Part shown: positions 53,640 to 64,000 of the stretch, one piece after another
Layout of the letters: every line of letters begins with the position of its first letter
Position numbering within the stretch: the stretch's first letter is position 1
Origin: Lunularia cruciata
Taxonomy: Eukaryota; Streptophyta; Marchantiopsida; Lunulariales; Lunulariaceae
Direction of reading: 5' to 3'
Assembly: GCA_948567375.1 (NCBI GenBank)
Contig: OX419759.1
Location: 36,867,493-36,931,492 of the forward strand
DNA: 64,000 nucleotides
The notes under the pieces: model-generated
Told to the model about the DNA's origin: nothing
The model's input: the letters and a program-made list of their open reading frames with translations, nothing else
Database searches by the model: none
Program-made: the position numbers and the translations under genes

Positions 53640-54365
53640 AAAAGCAGCTTGGGGCTGTCCAACTAGGTTCACCATTGCCATAGATGACCTATCAACCACT
53701 ATCACTGTCTGAGATTGATGCCCAACATCCAAGATGTCATCAACAATGATGTAGTCTAGTCATTGATTTCCATCATAAGTGTGCTATAGAACCTCTCTAG
53801 GTAAGAAATTTGTCCACCAAAGACAAAGATGATGAGCCCATGATCCCACTCTAGCTGCATCCAATAACATGGCAGGTCTCATCCAAGACTGGACCTTATG
53901 TGTACTTGCCACTACCTAGGTACAAGAATCACCCATCAAAGGGATGTTCTCCAAAATGTAAGCTAGAGAAATGGAAGGATGAACCTGGAGATGTCATAGT
54001 ATCAATAACATCTCCCAAAACATACCAAAATGGGGATCCTAAAGACCTAGACCTCGGCCCATGCGTGTATGTCCCTGACATGGTCATCCAAAATCACCAA
54101 GTAAATGGGACCATATCTTTCAAAATCTTATGCTCCCAATAAGAAAATGTCTACTAATAGGATCTTCTAGTAACCTCTGACTATTGATATTAGTAATAAC
54201 TCAAGATACCAATAGGCCAAGTGTGCCACATGATATTCATATACTCACCTAGAAGTTTCATCTCTCTCCATATATAAGTACCTCTATACTCATATACCCG
54301 CTTGTAATATCGTAGCTAGTCTAGTACTAATCCTACCAAACAACTCCAATATACATACTCCCTCT
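53640..54365 (-). pseudogene. E: cytosine-5 DNA methyltransferase domain, N-terminal part
   Basis: Minus-strand reading gives the diagnostic C5-methyltransferase motifs in order and at normal spacing. Motif I is LELFGRISTRLA (AdoMet-binding loop, LELFG at 54335-54349). A YLYMERDETSR stretch (motif II region) follows. Motif IV, with the catalytic PCQG (54072-54083), is directly preceded by a TGA where Trp is expected and followed by HTRMGRGLGL. Motif VI is LENIP (ENI at 53943-53951). A substrate-side region with VDDILD (near 53740) ends at the D insertion. Motif I to IV is about 89 codons and IV to VI about 44. The family transfers methyl groups from AdoMet to cytosine in DNA. It sits between protease and RT. 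Several stops and shifts make it inactive. Confidence 0.85.
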
Positions 54366-55795
54366 ATTAGATATTGCCAAGCAATGAGTGTGGTATCCAA
54401 AGGTATCAAGGTAATCAACTCTGGAGGCTCATCTTCACATTGGTCTCATGGTGGTACAAAGGCTCCACTCTAAGCTTGCTACACCAACTGATCGGCATGC
54501 TATTGCAATGCCTTCCTCTTAATTCCACAATAAAACATCCAAAATGGATGGAAAAATCTCACTTGTTCTCCAAATCCAAGTGATCTCTTTGGTACTAGAG
54601 TATCCTATGCATGGGTGTTCCACTCCAATAAATCCCCAAGCCAAGTAACATAACCATTGAAAGTTGAAACAGATGATGCCATGGTCCTAGACTATAGTGA
54701 GCCAAGATTGCCACTTCTAAAGCATACTAGTAGGAAATATACTTGTCCCTCAACTGACTGCCAACCTGGTCTATAAGAGGTTGTCTCCTCCTAATAGTCA
54801 ATATTGATACCCATGAGATATAACACTATCCCTCCAACTAACACATCAATGACTTGACTACTATCACAATAGCATGAGCTCTCACCATAGAGCTATCAAT
54901 TAGATGACCGGGCTGAATTTGAATAACAAGCTCTCCACATGTGATGTACTGTGTAAAACCACCTCCTAGAGATATCTAGATCTAACATGGACACCTCTCT
55001 ACATTGATCTTTTGTAACTCTTGACCAACAACTACAACCTTCCACAACATAAGTGGCTACACACCGAAGTCTAGTAAGACCCTTTATGGAGTATAAAATT
55101 TCCTTCATGGTCCCACCAAACAAAAAATCCCCCTTTGGTTATCCAACAAGACAACTCTAGGTGTAAATTGCACTTGCTCAAAGGCTGATCTAGTTGGTAA
55201 CTCCTCCAATCTAGTCGTTGTTGCATGCCATAAACTATTGGTCATTGTGTGGATCCCATGCTCCTCAACCAAGGCAACTCCACTATCAACCATCTTTGCT
55301 CTAGTATTAAGGACCACATCATCCTTAATTTCACAAAGCATGGCAGCCAATTGGAACACTAGGGCTAGGTCACCTCCCAAGGTAAACATATCACTAGTTG
55401 AGAATAATGGAAAGTGTATAGTTAACTAAGTTGCCCCCAAAATCATGCTAGACTCAGTCTGTATAGTAGTAGGAGGCTGACTAGTAGGTAGTCCATCATG
55501 CACCTCATCACCACCTCTCACACTTGCACTATGACGTCTAGGAGCACATGGATGTCATTTGTAGTGCCTCAGAGAGTGTAAAAGATTGGGGAAGTCTGAC
55601 CTATTTATCAGCCTCTCCTCTTTGTGGGTCCAACTCCATTGATGCTCCTCTAGACTCTAGAGCATGTACTGCACTCCTAGTCATTGTGGTAGTTGTATCC
55701 ACCTATGTTTCTCCGCACCTAAAGTCTAAGATGTCTCTATCACCGGCATATAAGGTGGAAGCCTCAACACTTGAATTTGATCTCCTCTAAGCTAT
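54366..55795 (-). pseudogene. E: aspartic protease and following linker
   Basis: The minus strand at about 55030-55090 reads RVLLDFGV-stop-PLMLWK, matching a retropepsin active site of the VLLDSGAQPLMLGK type with the catalytic DSG changed to DFG and one stop. Downstream (54700-54830), GIVLYLMGINIDY, a stop, then EETTSYRPGWQS looks like a protease end and linker that I associate with the same methyltransferase-bearing elements. Upstream (55105-55389) is an open stretch with AKMVDSGVALVEEHGI. Frames are interrupted repeatedly. Confidence 0.65.
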
Positions 55796-55799
55796 GGCC

Positions 55800-56491
55800 T
55801 ATAACACCCATTTGTGCATGTATGTGATATTGTGATATTTAGCTTGGTATTAAAAGTACTTGAGAGATATTATCTATATAGAGATAAAGAATGGTTCTAC
55901 ATTAGTCATGATTAGCTAAAGTTAGTCATAGCTAAGTTAGAGGGGACTTTACTTTAGAGGAAGTAGAAAAGATGAGCACCACTACTTTGGATTCTAGTGT
56001 GTTGACTTGGTATTATTTCTAGGTGTTTAGCTTTGAGGAAAGAGTTGAGAACTCTTGGGCCCGCAAGCCTTTTTGTTTTGGATTCTTCTATAGTCCAAGG
56101 ATAGCCCATGTGAATGAATCCTTGACTTAGTGGTTGGGTCAAGATAAAATTACATGCTTAGTGGAATATGCCCATGTGGATAGATATTCCTTTATACTTT
56201 TTGACTTTTATTGAATTTTAGCCTAGTAACTTGAGTTACTCTAGTAATTAGTAACTTTGGTGCGTAACTATTTCACAAGTATATAAACAAGGGGAGAAGA
56301 GGTACTCATCATCCTTTCATTTGCAACTATCTCTCTCTCATTGAGTTCTCTAATGAGCAATGTCTTGAGTCTTGGAGTGGTAGCCTTAGAGGAGTATGAT
56401 GGAGTTGGGGTTCCTTGCCTTCTTAGTCCATGGTGTGCTACCATAATAGCCATCAAAGGTTCATCTTGAGTGAGAGAAAGGCCGGCTCATA
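55800..56491 (+). mobile_element. Solo LTR of family A inside E
   Basis: Starts TATAACACCC (TG mutated to TA) and ends CCGGCTCATA (CA mutated to TA), 692 bp, flanked by GGCC (55796-55799 and 56492-56495). The E gag frame resumes beyond it. It keeps the TATATAAAC promoter string near 56280. The mutated ends suggest it is among the older A copies. Confidence 0.95.
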
Positions 56492-56495
56492 GGCC

Positions 56496-57921
56496 ATGCC
56501 AGCCAATCTATGCTCAAATTGCTCTTTCCAAGTAGCCATGGATGTATCAAAAGTAAGGGCAGGTACTGCACCTCTATTAGGTATGTATCCTCTACCACCT
56601 CATTCTGCATGACCAAGAGCTCTTCTACTACCTGCCATAGCAGCTCTACTACTCTGTAGGTATAGGTCAAAGCATTGGTCATTGGTGTGACCAAATCTAT
56701 GGCAATGCTCACACTATCTATATGTTGGCTATGATGCACTAGAGGTATCAAGTTCTCTACCTTGAGTGCACTCTCTTGTGTGGTAAGGTCCATCACAAGT
56801 CCAACAAGCAACACCACCACTCACTAGTTGCTATTGACCCAAAAATGAAGGTAAGGGTTTAGCTATACTAGGCCCTCCACTTGCTCCATAAGATCTGGGA
56901 TGCCCACCTTGTTCTCAAAAACCAACATGGTGTGGTGCACTTTGGTGCACTCTGGAAGAAGTAATATTTGTGGATGAGGTCTTCCCACCAAATCCAAATG
57001 TCACCACTCTCTCCTCTACCATGTTGAGCTCAATACGCCTCAGCCAAACTAAAGACCACTACCAAAGTAGGAAAAGTAACTTGTAACAACACAACACTCA
57101 TGGACTCTATATTGCAACTCCCTATCTAGTATCCCATACCAAAACTGGACTGCTTGGCCCTTAGTAACTCCCTAAGTTAAACTGATCAGCCATCTCATGG
57201 AATTGTATGCCTTGCATAGGCTCTCTCCAATTTTCTCTTGGAACTCCTACAAGCTCCTTAGCTTGTCAATCCGCACTCCTTGGTAGTTTTGCCTCAAACA
57301 TTGGAAAAACTCCACCATGAAGTTAAACCCCGATATTAAACCACCTCTTGTAGTAGTACCTCTAGTCATAGTAGCACCATCTCCAAGAGATCCACCAATA
57401 CTACTAGAGCTAGAACTCATGGGTACAACCAATCTACTCCTAGAAACCAAGCCTGAAGTGATGAAGACATAGTTCATAGACCAATACTGTCTCCATAGCT
57501 CAATCTCCTCCAAGTGAGCTCTCTTGAACTCATGGTAGTTGTCCATTGGTGGACCCTCCAAGTGCTAAAACAAACCCTTCCATGCCATGAAGGGTGTGAA
57601 CAAAGTCAAGTTATGTATTTGCTACAAGTCACATCAACTATCAAACTCCTAAATGAAGTCATCCAACTCAATGGTACCCACTATACCAAAGTAATGCCTG
57701 GGGCCTTTGGAGGCCCCATAAATCTCATCCATGTCCCACAACAACAATGCGTACATACAAAATGAACTCTCAACTAAATCAATTCTTGTGTCAAACTCCA
57801 ACTTAGAATCAATCTCCTCCCTCATTGGGACCTAAGATATAGGTTGATATCAAGCGCCACTTTGAGTAAACCCATTGCGTAATGTAGTGCTATCTTCTCT
57901 AGAATCCCCAAAGAACTCCAT
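56496..57921 (-). pseudogene. E gag with two CCHC zinc knuckles
   Basis: The start ATG at 57919-57921 (minus) gives MEFFGDSRED. The capsid-like region includes 57247-57561 (FKRAHLEEIELWRQYW ... FFQCLRQNYQGVRIDKL). Two knuckles follow: CWTCDGPYHTREC (CX2CX4HX4C, about 56768-56806) and CEHCHRFGHTNDQC (about 56673-56714). Stops and shifts lie between the pieces. Two knuckles, rather than one as in A and B, distinguish this family. The open frame at 56461-56820 is in another phase and runs into the solo LTR, so it is not real. Confidence 0.75.
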
Positions 57922-58091
57922 TATGACAAGGAACCAAGAATTGCAACACGTAATCGTAACCACCGTAAGTACCCCACCAAGTGCCAACATACCAACCAAA
58001 CATCATGAACAAATGTAGCTCTAACTACAACAATTGCACTAGGACAAAGGGCAACTTAGAACTTGCAATCACAACATGCACACTTATGGTC
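57922..58091 (-). other. E 5' untranslated remnant
   Basis: About 170 bp upstream of the E gag start, before the A2 LTR. No clear primer-binding site was seen. GGTC at 58088-58091 is one candidate copy of the A2 target duplication. Confidence 0.4.
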
Positions 58092-58446
58092 TATGAGCCG
58101 GCCTGTCTCTCACTCATGATGAACCTCTGATGGCTTTTATGGTAGCGCACCATGGACTAAGAAGGCAAGGAACCCCAACTCCATCATACTCCTCCAAGGC
58201 TAACACTCCAAGGCTCAAGACATTGCTCACTAGAGAACTCAATGAGAGAGAGATAGTTGCAAATGAAAGGATGATGAGTACCTCCTCACCCCTTGTTTAT
58301 ATACTTGTGAAATAGTTACGTACCAAAGTTACTAATTACCGTAGTAACTCAAGTTACTAGAATAAAAGTCAAGTCAAGTCAAAAAGTAGAAAGGAATATC
58401 CATTCACAAGGGCATATTCCTCTAAGCATGTGGTCTTATCTTGACC
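58092..58446 (-). mobile_element. A2: partial family-A LTR, cut by A3
   Basis: The plus strand begins TATGAGCCGGCCTGTC, the reverse complement of a family-A LTR end. It matches that LTR for 355 bp and stops at CTTGACC, where a second LTR begins. The rest of A2 should lie beyond A3, outside the window, so it cannot be told whether A2 is a solo LTR or a full element. Confidence 0.9.
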
Positions 58447-59138
58447 TGTGAGCCGGCATGTCTCTCACTCAAGATGAACCTCTGATGGCTATTATGGTAG
58501 CGCACCATGGACTAAGAAGGCAAAGAATCCCAACTCCATCATACTCCTCCAAGGCTAACACTCCAAGACTCAAGAAATTGCTCACTAGAGAACTCAATGA
58601 GAGATAGATAGTTGCAAATGAAAGGATGTTGAGGACCTCTTCACTCCTTGTTTATATACTTGTGAAATAGTAACGTACCAAAGTTACTAATTATCGTAGT
58701 AACTCAAGTTACTAGACTAAAAGCCAAGTAAAGTCAAAAAGTAGAAAGGAATATCCATTCACATGGGCATATTCCTCTAAGCATGTGGTCTTTATCTTGA
58801 CCCAACCACTAAGTCAAGGATTCCTTCACATGGGCTATCCTTGGACTAAAGAAGAATCCAAAACAAAAAGGCTTGCGGGCCCAAGAGTTCTCAACTCTTT
58901 CCTCAAAGCCAAACACCTAGAAATAATACCAAGTCAACACACTAAAATCCAAAATAGTGGTGCTCATCTTTTCTACTTCCTCTAAAATAAGGTCCCTTCT
59001 ATCTTAACTATGACTAAATTTAGCTAACCATGACTAATATAGAACCATCCTTTATCACTATATAAATAATATCTCTTAAGTACTTGTAATACCAAGCTAA
59101 ATATCACAATACCACACCATGCACAAATGGGTGTTACA
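58447..59138 (-). repeat. A3 3' LTR
   Basis: 692 bp. The plus strand begins TGTGAGCCGGCATG and ends GGGTGTTACA. It is followed by the purine tract (plus strand TTTACCCCCAGACTAAG). Confidence 0.96.
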
Positions 59139-59189
59139 TTTACCCCCAGACTAAGTTTTCACTTTGTCCTCGAAGTGAAGGTCTCCCTA

Positions 59190-60182
59190 CCTTCTATGGT
59201 ACATCTTCAACTTATCATGGTTAATCCTATCAAAGTGTCTTCCTCCCAACTCCTTGAGATCATAGGTGTAATTGCCCCACACCTTCTCCACTATGAAAGG
59301 TCCAAAGTACTTAGGAAAAAACTTCTTTTACACTCTCTTGAATCAAATAGAATCAAACAACATTACCCAATCACCTTCTTTGAAAGGCTCCACCTTCTTC
59401 TTGCCTTACTTCTTGTCATAGCTCTCCTTTTTTTTCCTTTGAGCTTGCTCCACTCGAACCATAGCAACTGCTCTTGCCTCTTCCAACTCCATGAGTTGAT
59501 CCTTCCTTGACTTCTTTGCATCACCTCCTTGTGCTTTCTTCAATCCCCTATGAATGCTTTGGAAGGTAGGAAGATCAAAGTGAATAGGTAAGGTAGAGTC
59601 AATACCATATACCAATTGAAATGGAGAATATTTGGTGGAAGTCTTCATGGTTGTCCTATACTCCCATAAAATTGCATGAATCCTCTTGTCCCAATGATGT
59701 TTTGCCCCCTCCATTTCTGCATCTTTGGCCAACATCATGCACAAGGTCTGATTGGTTCTCTCTGCCAAGCCATTGAAATTTGGCTTATAGGATGTAGTTA
59801 CTCTATGTGTGATAGAGAAATGTCGTAGCATGGCTGTAGTAATGCTTCTTGTAAACTCTCCTCCTCAATCAGAAACCAACTCCAAAGGGCATCCAAACCT
59901 AGTGATAATGCGTTCATAAAGAAATCTATCCACTTCATCTTCATTCTTGTCCCTCAATGGTCTAGCCTCAACCCACTTGGTAAGGTAATCAGTAACTACC
60001 ACAATGTACCGATTGTTCCTTGGGATTCTATTGAGAGGACCTACAAAATCAATTCCCCACTTCTCAAAAGGTCCTAGTAATGGAATTGATCTAAGTTGTG
60101 GAGTGGATGTAGACTTTCTAGCAAAAGCTTGACAAACATGACAAGTTTTGCAATAATCAAGACAATCCTTGAAAATCCCTCT
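59190..60182 (-). pseudogene. A3 integrase
   Basis: The minus frame at 59406-59831 holds the core with GLAERTNQ (catalytic Glu) and the C-terminal region. A GPF module (YFGPFIVEKV) lies nearer the LTR (59255-59310). The DFVGPL region is near 60030-60050 and intact in frame (Trp kept where A1 has TAG). Stops include one near 59855 and a TGA at 60180-60182, where A1 has TGG. The HHCC zinc-binding region straddles this last stop. Confidence 0.88.
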
Positions 60183-62236
60183 TCAATGGTAACTTGCATC
60201 TAGAATCTTGAAAGCAGTCACCTTTCTTGCAAAGTGTCGTCCACATACTAAACCTTCATGAAACTCCTTTATGAGTAGGATAGACTCTTCCTTACCCACT
60301 GCTCTTCGAACTAGACTATCTGCTCCTTGGTGAAAAAGAATATCCTCCACCATTGTGTAAGGTCTAGATCTTGCTGCAAGGGCCTTCCTCTCCCTAGCAT
60401 GTATCCCTTTTGGATAGTCACCTCTTGTCACAATATCCACAATCTCCTTGTACTCCATTGGAATCTCTTGAGTGACTGAGATTGTCATGAGCTCCTCATC
60501 TGAGAAGGAATCATCCATTGGCTCATCTCCATCATGATCATAGGCTCTAGATAACAAATCAGCATTTGCATGTTTCTTTCTTGGCCTATCCTCAATTGTG
60601 TAGTCATACTCAGACAAGAGTATCATCCACCTTGCTAGTCTCCCTTCAACATAAGGCTTGTTGAAGATGTACTTCAAAGCCTTGTGATCCGTGACAATTA
60701 TGGCTTTCCCTCCAATCAAGTAGTGTCTAAACTTCTTGAGACCATAGATCACTGCAAACCCTTCTCTCTTTGTGACATAGTAGTTCTTCTTTGCTAAAAC
60801 CATCTGCCTACTAGCATAAGCTATTGGATGATCATGCCCATCTTGGTCTAATTGACTAAGAGTGCATCCTATAGCTACATTAGAAGCATCAGTGTAGAGG
60901 ATGAAAGGCTTACTCAAATCAGGTTTAGCAAGAAGTGGAGCTACAACAAGGGATTGCTTGAGCTCCTCAAAAGCTTTGAGAGCCTCCTTGTCTTCCAAAA
61001 TCACCATTTAATCTACACCCTTCTTCATGTAGATGGTCAATGCATAAGCCTTGTTGGAAAATGAGAAGATGAACCTCCTATAGTACCCAACCCTCCCCAA
61101 GAATGGGCGTAACTTTGTCAAGCTTGAAGGGAATGGAAGGTCTGAGATTTTCCTCACCTTCTGAGGATCAACTGCTATTCCATCCTTGGAGATGATGTGC
61201 CCCAAAAGTAGACCTTCTTCACATCCAAAAATGCACTTCTCTAGGTTGAGTGATGCATTTGCCTCATCCAAGCATTGCAAGACTTTGATTAGGTGCTCAA
61301 AATGCTCTTCCTTGCTCCCATAGACACAAAAGTCATCAATGAAGTCTCTCACAAATTTCCCAATGAAAGGTTCAAATACCTTGTTCATGAACCGTTGGAA
61401 TGTGGCTGGAGCATTGCAAAGCCCAAAAGGCATGACCTTGAAAGTGTAAGTTCCCCAAGGTGTGGTGAATGTGGTGAGTTGTTGATGCTCTCGTGCAATC
61501 TTGATTTGGTTATATCCACTATAACCATCTCCAAAACTGTACCTCTCATGACCTGCAACCTCCTCCAAGATCTCATCAATGAATGGCAATGGGTAGTAGT
61601 CCTTCTTGGTAGCAGCATTGAGCTTCTTGTAATCCACACATACCCGAAGCTTGCCATTCTTTTTCTTCACAATGACAATTGGAGACACCCATTCTGAATT
61701 GTCCACCTCAAAGATAAATCCAGCCTCCTTGAGCTTATCAATCTCCTCCTTCACAACCAAAGATATTGGTGGGCTAATGGGACGTTGCTTTTGGCAGATT
61801 GGTCTTGCATGTGACTCCACCTCTATCTTGTCTTCCTTCAAATCCTTGTGACTAAAAGCAAACACATGGATGAACTTGCGGAAAATCTCCTCAAATCTCA
61901 CCTTCTCCTCCTTGGTAACATTTGGGCCGTACTTGAGGGTAGCTAACCTTCTCTCTACCTCCTCAAGTGTCAATGGTGATTTGTCTGGGTCCTTTAAAAC
62001 CTCTGGCTTAGGTGCAAAATCCATAGCACACAAAGGATACACATCTGAATCAGATTCATCCTCCTTCGTGGAAGTCTCCTCCTCCATGCTTGTGTCCACA
62101 CCTAAAGCTCCTTCTTTAGAATCTGATTCTCAATAATCAGAAGATGGTGTATCTGAATGTGAAGTGTTGGTGGTGTTAGTCATAGGAACTGTGACTCTAT
62201 GGTTTGATGGCCCAATCCTCAAGTTCCCTTTGTGCC
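60183..62236 (-). pseudogene. A3 reverse transcriptase and RNase H
   Basis: Two long frames, 61008-62099 and 60183-61007, together cover pre-RT, RT (DGYSGYNQI, MPFGLCNAP, FIDDF near 61335) and RNase H (YTDAS, TDHKAL), separated by a TAA at 61008-61010 where A1 has TAC. A TGA lies near 62130 where A1 has TGG. The 4-residue TLEE stretch before the HKIEVESHA region of A1 is missing in A3 (LKEDKIEVESHA). Confidence 0.92.
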
Positions 62237-64000
62237 ATCAATCAGTTGTGCGTGCTGCTCTCAACCATGGCCTCCCAAGAAGTAAGTCATAGCTTGAATC
62301 CTTCAAGACTTGGAAAGTCATGAGATTTTGAACTCCCATAACTGAAACTATCACCTTATCCATCACCCCTACTGGTCGAACTTGTTGCTTGTTTGCCATG
62401 CTCACCACAAATGTTGAAGGTCTTAAGGGTATCATACCCAACTTCTTCATCAACCTTTCTGACATGGCATTCACTACTGATCCTCCATCAACCAATGCAT
62501 CCTTGATGTTGTGACCATTCAGCCTCACATCAATCTTGGAGGCATATTCACAAGCCTCCTATGGTGTTGGCTTGGCATCCACCACCCCCATTGATATTGG
62601 AACTTTTGCCTTCTTCTTCTTCTTGCTCCTTGTAGAACTCAAACCACCTCTAAGCTCCTTTCTCAAGGTAGGGTTCAAAGCAATTAATTGGCCCACTGTG
62701 ATGTTAGCCTTGTGACTACGAACATCCTCCAACACATTGTAGTTCCATTGTTGCTTTGAGATCAAGAAGTCCTCCATTCCCAACTTCTTCCTTGGAGTCT
62801 TTGTTGTTGATGGTGTTGAGGTGCGAGTGCTCCCAGTAAACATAGGAGTATCCTTGCTTGAAGTATATCCTTGAGAAGAGTGAACATCCTCTACAAAACG
62901 AGCTCTCTTCTTCTCTTGTGCCAAAAGCTCCAAATTAAGACCCTTGGAGTTTGAGCACTCTCCCTCCTCATACTTGCTCTCAACCACATCTATGGATGCT
63001 ATCCCCTTACCTTTGTTGGGATTTGGAGCCACTTGGGTTTCACTACCTCCCTCTCTCCCTCTATTGGCTCCCTCATAACCCCTTCCTCCATGGTAAGGGG
63101 AATTTGGGCAATTCCTTTGGATATGGCCTCTTCCTCCACAACCAAAACAATTTCTATCATTGAAATTGTTGGCTGGTTGGCCTTCTCTATATGGATAGTA
63201 TCCATAACTCCTAGGTCCTCTCCCTACATTCTGATCCACCTCTCTCTCCTCCCATAGTTGCACCACATTGATCTTGAGATCTGCAAGTTGTTCTCTGATG
63301 GTTTGAAGTGGATCTTTTGGTGGAGGTGCAAGAACTGGAGCAACCACTACTTGTGGTGCAACCCTTGCCACCAAAGTATCAGAAGTTCCACCATACTTGT
63401 AGCCTTGAGGAGGATGCACAACCTCCTTCACCACCAAATCACTCTCATCCCCTTCCAAACTCTCCTCTATACAAATTGCGATCTTGATAGCTTCAACCTT
63501 GGAAGAAGGTTTCTCATATCTCACCTTGCTTCTAATTTGTGGTCTCAACCCTCCCACAAAATTCTTGGTGAGCATGGCCCCTATGCCAATCATTGTAGTC
63601 TCCACATCATCCCCACCCTTCCTCAACACTATGCAAAATCTGGACTCTAACTTTTCCACTCTTTCCACATAGACTCTCACTTTCTCTCCTTCTCCTTGCT
63701 TGAGAAATGTAACCTCACTCATCAATCTCTCATAAATCTCATCAGGAAGAAAGTTCTCAATGAGTGCTGAAGTCAAAGTCTCCCAAGACTCCTCTTCCCT
63801 ATCTCTCCTCTCTCTCTCTTTTGGTATTCTGACTCATACCATGTAAGTGCTGCATCCTCAAATAAATCTGGTAATAATGAGGCCCACTCATTCTTCCTCT
63901 TGTTGTTGTTTCCTATGCAAGCTCTCTTGAAGTCTCTCACAAAGGCCTCCACATCTTCTCCATCCTTGCCAAAGAAAACCGGAAGTTTCCACATCTTAAC
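62237..64000 (-). pseudogene. A3 gag, zinc knuckle and protease
   Basis: Gag and linker (62559-63776) read through the site where A1 has TAG (here TGG, giving VVQLWEERE), so gag and pol are one frame in this family. The knuckle CFGCGGRGHIQRNC lies near 63110-63150. The protease (62238-62528) has ALVDGGSVVN. Lesions are a two-base gain in a GA run near 63815, which shifts the frame between 63773-63994 and the rest, TAG near 62560 (A1 TGG) and TGA near 62240 (A1 CGA). The gag start ATG-type region near 63985-63994 reads MWKLPVFFGKDG, where A1 has MGKLPVFFGKDG. About six bases remain before the window edge. Confidence 0.92.

Larger units (their letters stand above)
40225..58091 (-). mobile_element. 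E: gypsy element with DNA methyltransferase and PHD finger
   Basis: A decayed minus-strand gypsy element. From right to left it reads gag (start 57921), two CCHC knuckles, aspartic protease (about 55070), a conserved linker, a cytosine-5 DNA methyltransferase domain (54365-53640 and 44238-43964), RT and RNase H (43660-42350), integrase (41614-41237) and a PHD finger (about 40560-40370). It is interrupted by D (44239-53634) and by a family-A solo LTR (55800-56491), and is cut on the right by A2 at 58091. Without these the visible part is about 7.8 kb. Stops and frameshifts are abundant, so it is an old, inactive copy. The 3' end is placed at a purine tract near 40227. No primer site or 5' LTR is visible in the window. 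Confidence 0.85.
58447..64000 (-). mobile_element. A3: family-A element running off the window
   Basis: A minus-strand element with its 3' LTR at 58447-59138, a purine tract, integrase, RNase H, RT, protease, gag and the first about 166 codons of gag near the window end. The 5' LTR and any extra zinc-knuckle ORF lie outside. The left target duplication is GACC (58443-58446), part of the A2 LTR it broke. It is collinear with A1 and highly similar, with a different set of stop codons. Confidence 0.95.

Noticed and set aside
56461-56820. 119-codon minus frame in E
   Set aside because: Out of phase with the zinc-knuckle frame and running into the solo LTR. A shadow frame.
57840-57870. TGGCGCTTGATATCAACC (minus strand) as the E primer-binding site
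   Set aside because: It lies downstream of the probable gag start, inside the gag frame, so it cannot be the primer site.
58130-58315. Second recurrent LTR frame (also 19323, 25763, 56268)
   Set aside because: Same reason: it is within the U5/R part of family-A LTRs and overlaps the promoter region.
61293-61697. 134-codon frame antisense to A3 RT (and its A1 counterpart at 29811-30215)
   Set aside because: Exact antisense of RT in both copies, with no independent motif. An antisense shadow of a conserved coding region.
1-64000. CRISPR arrays, bacterial operons, tRNA genes
   Set aside because: No regularly spaced repeats, no operon-like gene runs and no cloverleaf-compatible tRNA sequence recognised. 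The only tRNA-like strings are retroelement primer-binding sites.

Overview
The window looks like nuclear DNA from a land plant with a large, repeat-filled genome. The reasons are an 18S rDNA fragment of plant type, several families of Ty3/gypsy LTR retrotransposons (two with chromodomains), AT-rich gene-poor spacers, and stop codons arising mostly by C-to-T changes, as expected under heavy cytosine methylation. The 18S fragment reads closer to my memory of non-angiosperm sequences, so a gymnosperm or fern is my guess, not a result. No intact host gene was found.

Layout: 1-7.0 kb is unrecognised (a higher-GC block, then AT-rich spacer). 7.1-7.75 kb is a decayed 5' piece of 18S rRNA, followed by a diverged solo LTR. 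9.6-10.2 kb and 37.05-37.5 kb are the two halves of a PIF/Harbinger-like transposase pseudogene, split by a 26 kb nest of elements. In that nest, chromovirus B1 (10424-36896, minus) contains a family-C solo LTR, a second family-B element (B2, 14113-20193, plus, itself carrying a family-A solo LTR), and a family-C chromovirus (20581-34741, minus). The C element carries a full-length family-A element (A1, 25232-33060, plus) in its gag.

38.6-39.0 kb holds an alpha/beta-hydrolase (SERAC1-like) fragment. From about 40.2 to 58.1 kb lies the most unusual object, element E (minus). It is a decayed gypsy element whose order is gag with two zinc knuckles, aspartic protease, a cytosine-5 DNA methyltransferase domain, reverse transcriptase/RNase H, integrase and a C-terminal PHD finger. 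E is broken inside its methyltransferase by element D (44239-53634; 5 bp target duplication, no visible LTR pair, coiled-coil coding), and D is broken by a third family-B element, B3 (46354-52038). E also carries a family-A solo LTR (55800-56491) and is cut at 58091 by a family-A LTR, which is in turn cut by another family-A element (A3) running off the right edge.

Nearly everything annotated is mobile DNA, and all coding copies show stops or frameshifts. The target-site duplications and in-frame rejoining across several insertions make the nesting order secure: E and the Harbinger copy are oldest, while A1, A3 and B3 are among the youngest. Family assignments come from motifs I can read; no alignment or search was run.
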